From Pirellulales bacterium (lineage in GTDB: Bacteria > Planctomycetota > Planctomycetia > Pirellulales > Thermoguttaceae): a stretch of DNA of 64,000 bases. Of the stretch, positions 1 to 9,358 are shown piece by piece. A program made the position numbers and the translations under genes. Position 1 is the stretch's first letter; every line of letters begins with the position of its first letter. The notes below the pieces were generated by a model. That model made no database searches, had not been told where the DNA came from, and saw only the letters and a list, made by a program, of their open reading frames with translations. The stretch lies in assembly GCA_016936015.1 (NCBI GenBank), contig JAFGPV010000146.1, forward strand, positions 1 through 64,000. Direction: 5' to 3'.

Positions 1-105
1 GAAAGAAAGCCCATCGCCATTGGACTTACGTCAACGACGCAGCCCAAAACCTTGAATTTTATCGCGCAACTCCGTAACTTGGGCTAGGAAATTTGGGGGA
101 CTGCG

Positions 106-111
106 TATAAT
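106..111 (+). promoter_or_regulatory. Possible -10 box upstream of the copper ATPase
   Basis: A perfect TATAAT lies 38 nt upstream of the ATPase start codon. No convincing -35 box sits 16-18 nt further upstream, so this is only a candidate. No metal-responsive regulator gene or clear operator is visible in the 149 bases available. Confidence 0.35.
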
Positions 112-149
112 TATTTATATCGCACGAACCAGCGAGCGGAGGAACGGTG

Positions 150-2555
150 ATGCCCAACGACCCGATATGCGGCATGGCGGTCGAGGAGTCCGCGGAATTG
201 CGGGCGGAGCGGGATGGCCGCGTTTTCTATTTTTGTAGCGAGCACTGCCGGCAAACGTTTCTTGACCAAGCGGCATCCCGTTCTGATTCGCCAAAGAATC
301 CTGCCCAACCAAAACCGTCCACAACAGGTCAATATTTCTGCCCGATGTGTCCGGGCGTCGGCTTGGACCGGCCGGGCGCGTGTCCGAAGTGCGGAATGGC
401 TCTGGAGCGAAAGACCAACCTGCCTGCCGAGGAAAAGGTCGTCTATACCTGCCCCATGCACCCGGAAATCCGACAGGATCAACCGGGAGCTTGTCCGAAG
501 TGTGGAATGGACCTGGAACCGGAACGGATCAAAGACAACCGGGAAGAGGATGATCCCGAGCTGTGCTCCATGACCCGAAGATTCTGGGTGTCCGTTGCCT
601 TGGGATTGCCCGTGCTTCTGTTGGCGATGCTGCCGATGGCCGGCGTGCCGTTAGACCGATGGATCGGGCATAAGCCGATTGCCTGGATGGAGTTCCTCCT
701 GAGCACTCCCGTGGTGCTCTGGGCCGGATGGCCTTTTTTCCAGCGCGCCGGGAGGTCCCTTGTCACTTGGAATCTTAACATGTTCACCCTGATTGCCTTG
801 GGAACCGGAACGGCCTATTGCTACAGCGTCATCGTTCTCCTGTTTCCGGCCATGATCCCGGAAACGATCCATCGAGGAGGCCGGGCGGAAGTCTATTTTG
901 AAGCAGCGGCGGTGATTATCGCCCTGGTTCTGCTCGGCCAGGTCCTGGAACGTCGCGCGCATCGCCGCACGGGAAGTGCCTTGCGCGAACTGCTGGCGTT
1001 GGTCCCCCCGACCGCTCGTCTCGTCAAGGACGGCCAAGAATGGGAAATACCCGTGGAACAAGTCCAACAAGACGACGTCCTGCGCGTCGTCCCCGGCGAA
1101 AAAATACCGGTCGATGGGGAACTCATCGAAGGAAAAAGCAGCATCGATGAGTCAATGATTACCGGCGAAGCCATCCCGGTCGAAAAGGCTGAGGGCGATC
1201 CGGTCGTCGGCGGCACGGTGAACCAAACCGGCGCGTTTCTCATGCGGGCCAAGCGGGTTGGAAAAGACACGATGCTCTCGCAGATCGTCGAGATGGTCGC
1301 CAACGCCCAACGCAGCCGCGCTCCCATTCAGCGGATCGCCGACGTTGTGGCATCCTATTTCGTTCCTACCGTAGTGCTGGTAGCGGTAGCGACCTTCATC
1401 ATCTGGGCCTGGCTGGCTCCAAAGCAGCCGGCGTTGGCTTACGCCCTGGTCAATGCCGTGGCGGTGTTGATTATCGCCTGTCCCTGCGCCTTAGGGCTTG
1501 CTACGCCGTTGTCAATTATGGTCGGCGTGGGGCGCGGGGCAAAAAATGGCGTGCTGATCAAAGATGCGGCGACCCTGGAGCGATTGGAGAAGGTCGATAC
1601 GGTGGTCGTTGATAAAACGGGTACGTTGACCGAAGGCAAACCCCGTCTGACCGAAGTCAGACCGCTGGGACGCTTTTCCAAAGAGGAACTGCTGAAACTT
1701 GCCGCCTCGGTCGAACAGAACAGCGAACATCCCCTGGCCCATGCCATTGTGCAGGGCGGCCGCGATCGCAACATCGAACTGTTGCCGGTCGAAGGATTTG
1801 ACTCCGTGACGGGGAGCGGTGTTCACGCGCAAGCGGCCGGGCAAACCGTCCTGGTGGGCATACGGCCGTTCTTGGAGCAGAACGGCATCGAAAACCTTGC
1901 GCAAGCGGATGAGACCGCCGAAGCTTTACAGCATCAGGGCCATACGGTGATGTTTGTGGCGGTCGAAAAGGAACTGGCCGGCCTTTTGGCCGTCTCCGAC
2001 GCGATCAAGGACACCACGCCTGAGGCCGTCCGCGCGCTGCACGACCTGGGGCTGCGGATCATCATGCTCACCGGCGACAACGAAATAACGGCCCGCACCG
2101 TAGCCGAGAGCCTCGGCATCGACCGGTTCGAGGCGGGCATTAATCCTCAAGACAAGAACCGGTGGGTGAAAACCCTGCGCTCGGAGGGCCGTGTCGTGGC
2201 GATGGCCGGTGACGGTATCAACGACGCCCCCGCACTCGCCGAAGCCGACGTGGGAATTGCCATGGGAACGGGTACGGACGTGGCTATGGAAGCGGCCGGA
2301 GTCACGCTGGTGAAAGGCGATCTGCGGGGCATCGTCAACGCGATCGCGCTGAGTCGCCGGGTTATGCGGAACATTCGACAAAATTTGTTTTTTGCGTTCG
2401 TCTACAACATCGTCGGCATCCCGATCGCGGCCGGCGTCTTATATCCCTTCTTCGGCATCCTCCTGAGCCCGATGATCGCCGCCGCCGCGATGAGCGCCAG
2501 CTCTCTGTCGGTGGCCGGCAATGCCTTGCGGCTCCGATCAGTGCCCCTTGCCTAA
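150..2555 (+). CDS. copA: Copper-translocating P-type ATPase with YHS and two heavy-metal-binding domains
   Basis: This is a P1B-type ATPase that pumps copper (probably Cu+) across the cytoplasmic membrane using ATP. Residues 3-40 form a YHS-type domain ([16 protein letters not shown]). Two zinc-ribbon-like heavy-metal-binding domains follow at about 62-85 and 99-123, each ending in GACPKCGM. The membrane motif [10 protein letters not shown] (Cys444, Cys446), the phosphorylation motif DKTGT (Asp488), TGDN and GDGINDAP are all present, and MSASSLS near the C-terminus fits Cu+ pumps. ATG 150 is preferred over GTG 147 because a GGAGGA Shine-Dalgarno sits 6 nt upstream of it. The protein has 801 residues, usual for the YHS/HMBD subgroup. 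Classical GMTCxxC domains are absent. The gene stands alone, without a chaperone or regulator in view. Confidence 0.95.
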   Translation: MPNDPICGMAVEESAELRAERDGRVFYFCSEHCRQTFLDQAASRSDSPKNPAQPKPSTTGQYFCPMCPGVGLDRPGACPKCGMALERKTNLPAEEKVVYTCPMHPEIRQDQPGACPKCGMDLEPERIKDNREEDDPELCSMTRRFWVSVALGLPVLLLAMLPMAGVPLDRWIGHKPIAWMEFLLSTPVVLWAGWPFFQRAGRSLVTWNLNMFTLIALGTGTAYCYSVIVLLFPAMIPETIHRGGRAEVYFEAAAVIIALVLLGQVLERRAHRRTGSALRELLALVPPTARLVKDGQEWEIPVEQVQQDDVLRVVPGEKIPVDGELIEGKSSIDESMITGEAIPVEKAEGDPVVGGTVNQTGAFLMRAKRVGKDTMLSQIVEMVANAQRSRAPIQRIADVVASYFVPTVVLVAVATFIIWAWLAPKQPALAYALVNAVAVLIIACPCALGLATPLSIMVGVGRGAKNGVLIKDAATLERLEKVDTVVVDKTGTLTEGKPRLTEVRPLGRFSKEELLKLAASVEQNSEHPLAHAIVQGGRDRNIELLPVEGFDSVTGSGVHAQAAGQTVLVGIRPFLEQNGIENLAQADETAEALQHQGHTVMFVAVEKELAGLLAVSDAIKDTTPEAVRALHDLGLRIIMLTGDNEITARTVAESLGIDRFEAGINPQDKNRWVKTLRSEGRVVAMAGDGINDAPALAEADVGIAMGTGTDVAMEAAGVTLVKGDLRGIVNAIALSRRVMRNIRQNLFFAFVYNIVGIPIAAGVLYPFFGILLSPMIAAAAMSASSLSVAGNALRLRSVPLA

Positions 2556-3022
2556 CCGGAATACCATTGCGAGCGCCGAATTCTAAGTGGCTTAAAATTC
2601 CCCTTGCAAAAGGAGGACGCCTGCCTATAATATACACTAGTCCAGTTTGGCTGTTTGGGCCTTCGGATCGGTTCCTATGCCCCCCTCGACGGTTTGGTAG
2701 AAAGGCGCCCCCTTCGTCGCCCGACGGCCGCCGCATGACCGAAATGGAAAACCAACATAAAGAAACGTGATAATTCTCATTTTTGTTGAGCAACGTCCTC
2801 CTTAAAGAACCAATGATTCCCCAATCCCCCGATCTGAGAATCCCCCCTCAAAACGATCCTCCCCACCCGTCTCCAACCACCCCCCGCCGCCACCCCCCCA
2901 AACCGTCCCAAATGCCACTCCCGTTGACCAATCCCATCGCAAAAGAAATGAACAACACACGCCGTTTTCCCCAGCCAGGGAACAGCATTTTCAAGTAATA
3001 CGTATAACGTCACATCAACATA
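2556..3022. other. Intergenic region between copA and msrA
   Basis: No convincing gene. A sigma-70-like promoter is present on the plus strand: TTGCAA at 2604-2609, 16 nt, TATAAT at 2626-2631. It lies over 400 nt from msrA, so what it drives is unclear. Bases 2815-2910 are strongly C-rich on the plus strand (runs of C broken by AT-rich triplets), which makes the short open frames there look non-coding. A second perfect TATAAT at 3023-3028 is closer to msrA. Confidence 0.4.
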
Positions 3023-3047
3023 TATAATTCATCGAGGAGTCCCCTTT

Positions 3048-3527
3048 ATGAAAAAAGCCCTTTTCGCTGCCGGGTGTTTTTGGGGGGTGGAGGCGGCGTT
3101 TCGGGAGGTCGGCGGCGTGGTCGAGACGGCCGTGGGGTATTGCGGGGGGCGGACGGAGAAGCCTTCCTACAAGGAAGTCTGCACGGGCGGGACCGGACAC
3201 GCGGAGACGGTTTGTGTGGAGTTCGATCCGGAAAAAGTGGCCTACGGGCAGTTGCTCGACGTGTTTTGGGGGATCCACGATCCGACGACGCTCAACCGGC
3301 AGGGGCCGGACGTGGGAACGCAGTATCGGTCGGCGATTTTTTATCTCTCGCCCGAGCAGCAGCGGGCGGCCGAGGACTCGCGGGAGAGGCAGGCAAAGAG
3401 CGGGCGGTTCCGGCGGCCGATCGTCACCGAGATCTCTCCGGCCAGGCCCTTTTACCGGGCTGAGGAATATCATCAGCGGTACATCGAGAAGAACGGACCG
3501 GGCGGCTGTGCAATCCGCTCTCCGTAG
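3048..3527 (+). CDS. msrA: Peptide methionine sulfoxide reductase A
   Basis: MsrA reduces methionine-S-sulfoxide in proteins or free methionine with thioredoxin as electron donor, repairing oxidative damage in the cytoplasm. The active-site motif GCFWG lies at residues 9-13 with catalytic Cys10. [26 protein letters not shown] and FYRAEEYHQ are typical family blocks, and a late cysteine in GGCAI may act as resolving residue. At 159 residues it is a compact single-domain form without a fused MsrB. A GAGGAG ribosome site 8 nt upstream supports ATG 3048. The stop codon TAG (3525-3527) is the first part of the palindromic repeat GTAGGGTGCGT. The next gene converges on it from the other side. Confidence 0.95.
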   Translation: MKKALFAAGCFWGVEAAFREVGGVVETAVGYCGGRTEKPSYKEVCTGGTGHAETVCVEFDPEKVAYGQLLDVFWGIHDPTTLNRQGPDVGTQYRSAIFYLSPEQQRAAEDSRERQAKSGRFRRPIVTEISPARPFYRAEEYHQRYIEKNGPGGCAIRSP

Positions 3528-3581
3528 GGTGCGTAAGACGCACCATTCACGAGATCAAGCGGTGCGTTTCACGCACCCTAC
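3524..3581. repeat. Inverted repeat between convergent genes, carrying both stop codons
   Basis: GTAGGGTGCGT at 3524-3534 is repeated inverted as ACGCACCCTAC at 3571-3581. Inside, GGTGCGTAAGACGCACC and GGTGCGTTTCACGCACC each form a small hairpin. The msrA stop lies in the left arm. The stop of the convergent PEP-CTERM gene (3555-3557) lies in the spacer and the right arm encodes the end of that protein. It could work as a two-way terminator, but there is no T-run. Confidence 0.8.
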
Positions 3582-6500
3582 AATCGGAAGCGCCGAGCGA
3601 TAGGCCGTGACGGCCAAAAGGAGCAGCAACATCATCCACGTGGACGGCTCGGGGACGATCTCGATGATTTCTCCGTTTTCGTAGGTTCCTTCCAGCAAGC
3701 AGCCCGTGCCAACGATGCCGTTGTGCTCGACGCCGTCGCGGAGGTAGTAGATGGTCCGCCCGCCGAGGTCAAGGTGGGCGTCCTGCTGGACGTGCAGGCC
3801 GTAGCAGTAGATCGTGGTGTCTCCTACGAAATCCACGGGGTCGCTATCGGGCATTCCCAATCCGTCGCCGAAGGTGAGCAGGCCGACGGCCAAGTTGTCG
3901 TCGAGTCCGTTGAGCTCAGCGCCCAGGTCCTCGGCCATCCACGTCATCTTGTGGTTGATACCGACGATGCCCAGCCCGTAAACCGTCAGGGAACTGTGCT
4001 CGATATGAAACTCCTCGGCCGCACCGGAACGGTTGTCGAGGTTTCCTTGAACCAGGATTTCGGACAGGACGCCGTTGTCCTGGATGCGTCCCTCTCCGAT
4101 GAATGTCAGCGACGAGCGGACGGTCATCATCGCTTCGTCGAGGGAAATTTGGCCGGAGTCGGTCACGTTGATCGTTCCGCCGGCGAGCGAGGCGCCAGCG
4201 CCGATTTCCACCGATCCTTGGTTGGACAATTGGCCGGTGAAGTTGATCGCGTCGCCGGCGGAGTCGGCCCGGACGGTATTGCCGGGATTAGTGACCGTTC
4301 CGTTGACGACGAGGCTGCCGTCAGCCTCCAGCAAGCCGTTGTTCTGGAGGGATTGGTTTGGTTCAAGGAGCGTGCCGTATCCGCGAAGGATTTTTCCGGC
4401 AGCGTTGGTCATCGCCCCGGCCGATTCCACGAGGGTCAGAGAACCTCCTGCAAGCCGGAGCGCATCGGCGGCGGTCAAGTTGGCATTGGTAAACCCATTT
4501 CGCAAGTGGATCGAGCCATTGGTGTTGGCCGTGAAGGTGCCGCCGCCGGACGGCGCTGGATCAGAAACGGTTACCACGCCGCTGCCGCTGGTAGCGATCT
4601 GGCCGTTGTTGGTCAGCGTGCCGGCCAGAGTCAACATGCCGCCGGCGACGGCCTCCATGACGTTCCCATTGGTGATGGCGCCTTGGACCGAGAGCGTGCC
4701 GTTTTCGCCCCGGACCGTGCCCTGGTTGACGAGGTTCCGGCCGGATTCGAGCAACTGGCCGTTGCCGGCGACGGTCTTGCCGGCCGCGTTAGTCAGGGTT
4801 GCACCGGAGGCTTCCAGGGTGATCGTTCCGCCACGGGGCAGCAGGCCGTCGCCCTGGAAGAGGGACGTGTTCAGGTCGCCGGGGAACGTGACGACGCCGT
4901 TGCCGTTGGCGGTGAATGTATTGTACAGGCCGGTTTGTAGCGTGGCTGCAACGCGCAGCGTGCCGAGCGTGGCGCTGAAGTCGCCGTCGTTGGCTACATC
5001 GGCCAGGACCGTGCCGCGCAGCTCCAGGGTCCCGCCGCTGGCGTCGACGGTGCCGCAATTGGCCAGACTCCGCCCACCTTCCAACAGGATGCCGTAGCCG
5101 GCGATGGTCTTGCCGTCGCCGTTAGTGAGGGTGGTCCCGTTGGGTACGTTGATCGTGCCGCTTCGCGGCCGGAGGGCGTCGTTGACATACAAGTTGGCGG
5201 TGGAGAGACCGCCGGGTAGGGTGATCGTTCCGTTGCTGTAGGCGGTAAAGGTGTTCCGCACGGCACTTTGGAAGGTTGCGGCGGAGAGGTTCATCGCGGC
5301 GGAGGTGGCGGAAAAATCGCCCGTGGCGTCGGTAGCGGCCTGGATCGTTCCGGTGACGGCGACCGTTCCGCCGTTGGCCTTGACGTTGCCGCGATTCAGA
5401 ACGCTGCCGTTCAGGCTCAGCGTGCCGCCCCCCTCGGCCTTGGCCTGGCCGGTGGGCAGGACGGTCGTCGCCCCTTCGACGATAATGGAGTTGCCGCTGG
5501 AGTTGGCATTGAAGGTGCCGGCGACGTCCAGGTTGGTCTGAACAGTTCCCCGGCCTTGAACAGTCGCGCCGGAGGCGACGCTGAATGTGCCGCTACCCGA
5601 GCCGGCGTAAATGGTGGTGCCCACCATGTCGCCCGTGCCGGTGATGTTCAGCGTGGCACCGTTGCTGATGCTGGCTCCAAAGGGGGCGGTGAACGATACG
5701 TTCTGGACGCTGCTGGTGCTCCCGGCGGTCACGATAAGGCGATAGGAAATGGCCTGCACGAGGGTTTGGCCGATGATGGTCCCCCCGGTCATGTTGATAT
5801 AACCGTAGTTGGTCCAGGAGGCATTGCCGACGGAGAGGGTCGCCCCCGAGGCAAGGTTGATCGTGCCGTTGTTTTGATTGCTGGCAAAACCCTTGTTGAG
5901 CGTCAGGGTTCCGCCGCTGGGGGTGATCACAGCATCGACGTTGTTCTGCACGTAATAGCGATCGATCGTCCCCCGGCCGCTAATCAGGCTGTCCTCGTCG
6001 TCGTTGATGAGATTGTAGGTGGAATACTGATAACCCCAGAGGGTTCCGCCCTGGAGGTCGATGGTGGCGCGGTTCGTGACGTCGTGAGTGTCGCGGATGT
6101 GGAGGATAGCGTTCGTGGCGGCCGAGAGGGTTCCGTAATCGTGGTCGTAGCCGTTCAGGCCGATGTTCAGTTGGCCGTTTTCCGCACGGATTAATCCGTT
6201 GTTGGTCGACAGGTCGTCGTTGATCGTGCCGTAGCCGAGGATCTGGGAGCTGGAAGAGGTGTTGACGCTTCCGGCGATGACGGCATTGGCCATTTGCAGG
6301 GTCCCGTTGCCGCTGCTGCCGGTCTTCAGCGCCACGGAAGATCCCGCGGTATAGGTGGCATCCTCGACGCGGAGCGTTCCGTAAATATCGCCGCCGTTGT
6401 TGACCTCCAGGTTGTATCCGTTGATGCGCGCCGTGGCCCACTTCCCGACCTCGAGGTCGTCGATGTGCCAGGCCGCGTCGGAGGTCACGGTGTAAAAGCC

Positions 6501-6692
6501 GCCGATGTTCGGCAGGATGGCGGTGTCGAATTCCCCGGGCACGCCGTAGGGTGTCCAATAGTCCGGAACGGCTCCGGATCCACCGCCGCTTTGGTTCCAG
6601 GTTTTCTCGACGGCCCGGGCGGCGGGGGTGGCCGCGAAAAAGAAGACAACGGCGATCGCCAGAACCGACGTCCAAATACCGGGGTATCTCAT
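3555..6692 (-). CDS. Large beta-strand-repeat surface protein with PEP-CTERM sorting signal
   Basis: A predicted exported protein of 1045 residues with no enzymatic motif. After a signal peptide (hydrophobic stretch ending ATPAARA) come long Gly/Thr/Asn/Ser-rich beta-repeat segments resembling autotransporter-associated or polymorphic-toxin-free beta-helix passengers. Three degenerate tandem repeats of roughly 150 residues share ANxDALR...GGTI/SLT...LTNAAGKTxxGxGxLLE. The C-terminus has VPEPSTW followed by a leucine-rich membrane helix, a PEP-CTERM signal normally processed by an exosortase (none is in this window). The usual arginine cluster is replaced by a tail, VGCVKRTA, read from the neighbouring palindromic repeat. 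ATG 6692 is chosen over upstream ATGs since AAAGGA precedes it and the signal peptide follows at once. A surface or matrix role is inferred. Confidence 0.85.
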   Translation of the reverse strand: MRYPGIWTSVLAIAVVFFFAATPAARAVEKTWNQSGGGSGAVPDYWTPYGVPGEFDTAILPNIGGFYTVTSDAAWHIDDLEVGKWATARINGYNLEVNNGGDIYGTLRVEDATYTAGSSVALKTGSSGNGTLQMANAVIAGSVNTSSSSQILGYGTINDDLSTNNGLIRAENGQLNIGLNGYDHDYGTLSAATNAILHIRDTHDVTNRATIDLQGGTLWGYQYSTYNLINDDEDSLISGRGTIDRYYVQNNVDAVITPSGGTLTLNKGFASNQNNGTINLASGATLSVGNASWTNYGYINMTGGTIIGQTLVQAISYRLIVTAGSTSSVQNVSFTAPFGASISNGATLNITGTGDMVGTTIYAGSGSGTFSVASGATVQGRGTVQTNLDVAGTFNANSSGNSIIVEGATTVLPTGQAKAEGGGTLSLNGSVLNRGNVKANGGTVAVTGTIQAATDATGDFSATSAAMNLSAATFQSAVRNTFTAYSNGTITLPGGLSTANLYVNDALRPRSGTINVPNGTTLTNGDGKTIAGYGILLEGGRSLANCGTVDASGGTLELRGTVLADVANDGDFSATLGTLRVAATLQTGLYNTFTANGNGVVTFPGDLNTSLFQGDGLLPRGGTITLEASGATLTNAAGKTVAGNGQLLESGRNLVNQGTVRGENGTLSVQGAITNGNVMEAVAGGMLTLAGTLTNNGQIATSGSGVVTVSDPAPSGGGTFTANTNGSIHLRNGFTNANLTAADALRLAGGSLTLVESAGAMTNAAGKILRGYGTLLEPNQSLQNNGLLEADGSLVVNGTVTNPGNTVRADSAGDAINFTGQLSNQGSVEIGAGASLAGGTINVTDSGQISLDEAMMTVRSSLTFIGEGRIQDNGVLSEILVQGNLDNRSGAAEEFHIEHSSLTVYGLGIVGINHKMTWMAEDLGAELNGLDDNLAVGLLTFGDGLGMPDSDPVDFVGDTTIYCYGLHVQQDAHLDLGGRTIYYLRDGVEHNGIVGTGCLLEGTYENGEIIEIVPEPSTWMMLLLLLAVTAYRSALPIVGCVKRTA

Positions 6693-7223
6693 GGAAGGGA
6701 TCCTTTCAGTCATAACGTGCAGCAGCGACATCACGAATGGATTTTGAATTTTAAATATTTCTCAAGGGAAAAGCCTCTTGACCGACGGCGCGCACACCAT
6801 CGGCCGGTTGAAAAGCCAGGGAGGGTTGTCCGGCCAAAAGAACAATCCGCCGCCCAGCGGGCGTTAGCGGCCGGATGAAGGTAAGCGCTACCTCAAATAA
6901 CGACGACCAAGCGGCTCTGTTTCCCCATGAGCAACGATATACACGCTTTGGACTGGAGAGTCGACCCGCACGGATAAGTAATCCAAATATCAGCAATGAG
7001 CTTACCAAATTGAATTTTTTTTTCAAGGGGGGGCATGCGAAAAACGCGGGGAAATCGTGAAAAACTCCATGAAAAGGTCATTCTGAGCGAAACGAAGAAT
7101 CTTCGTAATTCCAGGTAATCCCCCTTGCCAAGGAGATCCTTCGCCGATCTGCACCCACCATCTGTCGATGGTGCCTGATCAGAGCGCGTCAGGAAGACAA
7201 AAAACGGTTTTCTTCAAGAAGCA
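6693..7223. other. Intergenic region upstream of the PEP-CTERM gene
   Basis: No gene supported. AT-rich bases at about 6735-6770 and 6975-7030 could hold promoters, but no clear -35/-10 pair was found. Bases 7078-7140 contain a dispersed repeat (TCATTCTGAGCGAAAC ... GAAGAATCTTCG ... GGAGATCCTTCGC), related pieces of which recur near 38790 and 49430. Confidence 0.5.
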
Positions 7224-7871
7224 CTACCCCATCAAACCACCGTTGCGGAGGGTGAGGATCCGTTGGCCGAGGACCTGGGCCTCCATCGGATCGTGAGTGA
7301 CGTAGAGCATGGCCGTGCCGAGGCGCTGTTGGACGCGGAGGATTTCCTCGCGGAGCTGGCCGCGAAGCTCGGGATCGAGGTGTGCCAACGGCTCGTCGAG
7401 GAGAAAGAGTTGCGGCCGGCGGACCAAGGCCCGGCCGAGGGCCACCCGCTGCTGCTGGCCGCCGGAAAGCTCCCAGGGCCGGCGGTGGAGCAGGTCGCCG
7501 ATCCCCAGCCACTCAGCCGCCTCGCGGACTCGGTGGTCGATCTCGGATCGGGCGGCGCCCCGCATTTTCAGGGCGAATGCCAGATTACCGTAGACGCGGA
7601 GGTGCGGGTAGAGCAGGGTTTGCTGGAAGACCATTGCCACGTTGCGCCGCCGGGGCGACAGCCGGGTGACGTCCCGGCCAGCCAGGAGGATTTGTCCCCG
7701 GCTGACGGTCTCCAATCCGGCGATCAAGCGGAGGATCGTGGTCTTGCCGGCGCCGGAGGGTCCGACCAGCGCCGCCCGCTGACCCGGCGCCAAGTCGAAG
7801 CTCACCTCCTCGACGGCACGCACGCCGCCCGGATAGATTTTCGTCACGTGGTCCAGTTGCAGGGCGGTCAT
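7224..7871 (-). CDS. ABC transporter ATP-binding protein (short MalK/PotA-like)
   Basis: An ABC ATPase that would power a membrane transporter. Walker A GPSGAGKT is at residues 37-44, the Q-loop at VFQQ (81-84), the signature LSGGQQQR at 135-142, Walker B LFLLDE at 155-160 and the switch His193 in VTHD. Sequence style (YPHLRVYGNLAFALKMRG) resembles the sugar/polyamine/sulfate importer ATPases, but those run to about 350 residues with a TOBE-type regulatory domain. This one ends at 215 residues, so the regulatory domain is missing. No permease or binding protein is adjacent, making the substrate unknown. The protein may serve permeases encoded elsewhere. A GAGGAG-like site is not visible upstream of its ATG. 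Confidence 0.88.
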   Translation of the reverse strand: MTALQLDHVTKIYPGGVRAVEEVSFDLAPGQRAALVGPSGAGKTTILRLIAGLETVSRGQILLAGRDVTRLSPRRRNVAMVFQQTLLYPHLRVYGNLAFALKMRGAARSEIDHRVREAAEWLGIGDLLHRRPWELSGGQQQRVALGRALVRRPQLFLLDEPLAHLDPELRGQLREEILRVQQRLGTAMLYVTHDPMEAQVLGQRILTLRNGGLMG

Positions 7872-7937
7872 AGGGGCAGGGCGGAGGAAGGAATGATCTT
7901 CATCGCGGATTGGGTATCAGATTTTTCATGCTCCATC

Positions 7938-8013
7938 AACGCCCCGCGACGGCAATCGCGGGGGTGGTGCAAGGATCCCTTTTCACCCCCGCGATTGCCA
8001 TCGCGGGGCGTTG
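7938..8013. repeat. Paired palindromic (BIME-like) repeat, family B copy 1
   Basis: Two 30-nt arms, 7938-7967 and 7984-8013, are inverted copies with one mismatch. Each arm is itself a hairpin: CCCCGCGA, loop TGGCAA or similar, TCGCGGGG. This head-to-head pairing resembles REP/BIME elements. Other copies lie at 10647-10721, 23701-23776, 42125-42153 and 63491-63520. Confidence 0.85.
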
Positions 8014-8119
8014 GATGATGCAACAGGGGCATTCGGGATCAGTGCACAATTTTACCAGAAAACGGCCGGGGAGTCGGAGGGGCTGGTCCTGCGGGTTTGC
8101 CCGGCGTACAATCGGCCTA

Positions 8120-9112
8120 GTGAACTTGCTTTCCCGCCCGTTGAACGCCTCGCCCTGGACTCCCGCCCGCTGGGGCATGATCTGCTGCGCCCTCTCCGCG
8201 GTGAATTACACGGCGGCCAACGTCTGCCTCCGCAAGCTGACGGCGCTGGATTGCGATCCGACGTGGGTCGTCTGCAACAAAGAACTTGTCACCGTTCTGG
8301 TGATCGGGCCGTGGCTGCTGTGGTGGTTTGCTCGAGGCCTATTGCGGTTGCCTCCCGGCAGGGATTTGGGAATCATCTTCGTCACGGGACTGTTCGTCCA
8401 ACTGGTGGGGAACCTGGGCGTGCAGTGGTCGCTGGGGGTCGTGGGCCTGGCGGTGACGATTCCCGTCTGTTACGGGCTGATGTTGCTCGGCGGCGCCGCG
8501 TTGGGCTGGTGGTTTCTCCGGGAGGGCGTTTCGCTCCGGGCGGCGGGGGCGATGGGACTGTTGCTGGTTGCCCTGATCCTGCTGGGCGCCGGCGCGAAGG
8601 CGAGTAGTCCTCCGGCAGATGAATCGGCCGCAGCCCTGCCCGGGGCCTGGCGGGCGATCGGGGCCGTGGCGGCGGCCGGCACGGCGGGGGTGATCTTCGC
8701 CGTGTTGGCCATTGTCATCCGGCACACGCTCCGGCGCACGACTCCCACCAGCGTCCTGATGGTGTTGATCACCGGGGCGGGGGTAATTACCTTGGGGCCG
8801 TTCTGTCTGTTGCGGGAGGGCGGACAGATCGTGCGGACCACCACGCCGGAACAATGGGCGTGGATCGCGGGGGCGGGGATTTTCAATCTGCTGGGCTTTC
8901 TGTGTCTCACCAAGGGACTGCAACTGACCCCGGTCGTTCACGCCAACGTGCTGAACGCCTCGCAAGTGGCAATGGCGGCGGTGGCGGGGATCCTTTTCTT
9001 CCGCGAGGCCTTCCCTCTTTCCCTGACCGCCGGCGTGATCCTGACCATCGTGGGCATTCTACTGATCGACCGTCCCAAAACCGCCAGCGAAACGGTCGAT
9101 GCCGCGGTCTGA
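8120..9112 (+). CDS. EamA/DMT-family transporter
   Basis: A polytopic inner-membrane protein of the drug/metabolite transporter superfamily with about ten hydrophobic helices in two EamA halves. The first half includes NYTAANVCLRKL and WSLGVVGLAVTIPVCYG, and the second GFLCLTKGLQLTPVVHANVL. Such proteins export metabolites, amino acids or drugs, and the substrate cannot be read from sequence. The open frame extends upstream through a palindromic repeat, so the start must be internal. GTG 8120 gives 330 residues, a normal length. A TACAAT box (8107-8112) ends 7 nt before this GTG, suggesting a leaderless transcript. ATG 8177 is the alternative and no Shine-Dalgarno helps decide. It is divergent from the ABC ATPase. 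Confidence 0.85.
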   Translation: MNLLSRPLNASPWTPARWGMICCALSAVNYTAANVCLRKLTALDCDPTWVVCNKELVTVLVIGPWLLWWFARGLLRLPPGRDLGIIFVTGLFVQLVGNLGVQWSLGVVGLAVTIPVCYGLMLLGGAALGWWFLREGVSLRAAGAMGLLLVALILLGAGAKASSPPADESAAALPGAWRAIGAVAAAGTAGVIFAVLAIVIRHTLRRTTPTSVLMVLITGAGVITLGPFCLLREGGQIVRTTTPEQWAWIAGAGIFNLLGFLCLTKGLQLTPVVHANVLNASQVAMAAVAGILFFREAFPLSLTAGVILTIVGILLIDRPKTASETVDAAV

Positions 9113-9227
9113 GCCGGCAGCAATCCTTTTCTTCCTTATAACCGGCAGAAGCGGCGGAGAGGGCGCATTTTCTATGCCATATTTAATGGGTATCAAATTG
9201 CTGAGGATCGGGAAACGAGTGTCAGGC

Positions 9228-9292
9228 AGCCGGCGGCTAACAGCCGCCGAGCAGCAGGGGAAATCCCCCTCGGCGGCTGTTAGCCGCCGGCT
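9228..9292. repeat. Paired palindromic repeat, family C copy 1
   Basis: A 24-nt arm at 9228-9251 (core CGGCGGCTAACAGCCGCCG) is inverted at 9269-9292. Each arm is a hairpin by itself. A second, single-arm copy lies at 24911-24934. It sits between the EamA gene and the glycosyltransferase gene. Confidence 0.85.
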
Positions 9293-9358
9293 AGTGATTT
9301 AAACTGAACCTTTCTGATTCCTAGTACGCAACAACAAGACTTAGACCACGACCCCCTC

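Noticed and set aside
2777-3013. Small gene in the C-rich stretch before msrA
   Set aside because: Strong base skew alone opens frames on both strands; no ribosome site or recognisable protein pattern.
3723-5541. Long plus-strand open frames of 405, 340 and 308 codons opposite the PEP-CTERM gene
   Set aside because: They mirror the Gly/Thr/Ala repeats of the real minus-strand gene, show Val/Gly/Asp-rich non-protein-like composition and no family match or ribosome site.
7938-8013. CRISPR array
   Set aside because: The repeats are inverted hairpin pairs with no regularly spaced direct repeats or spacers, and no cas genes are present.
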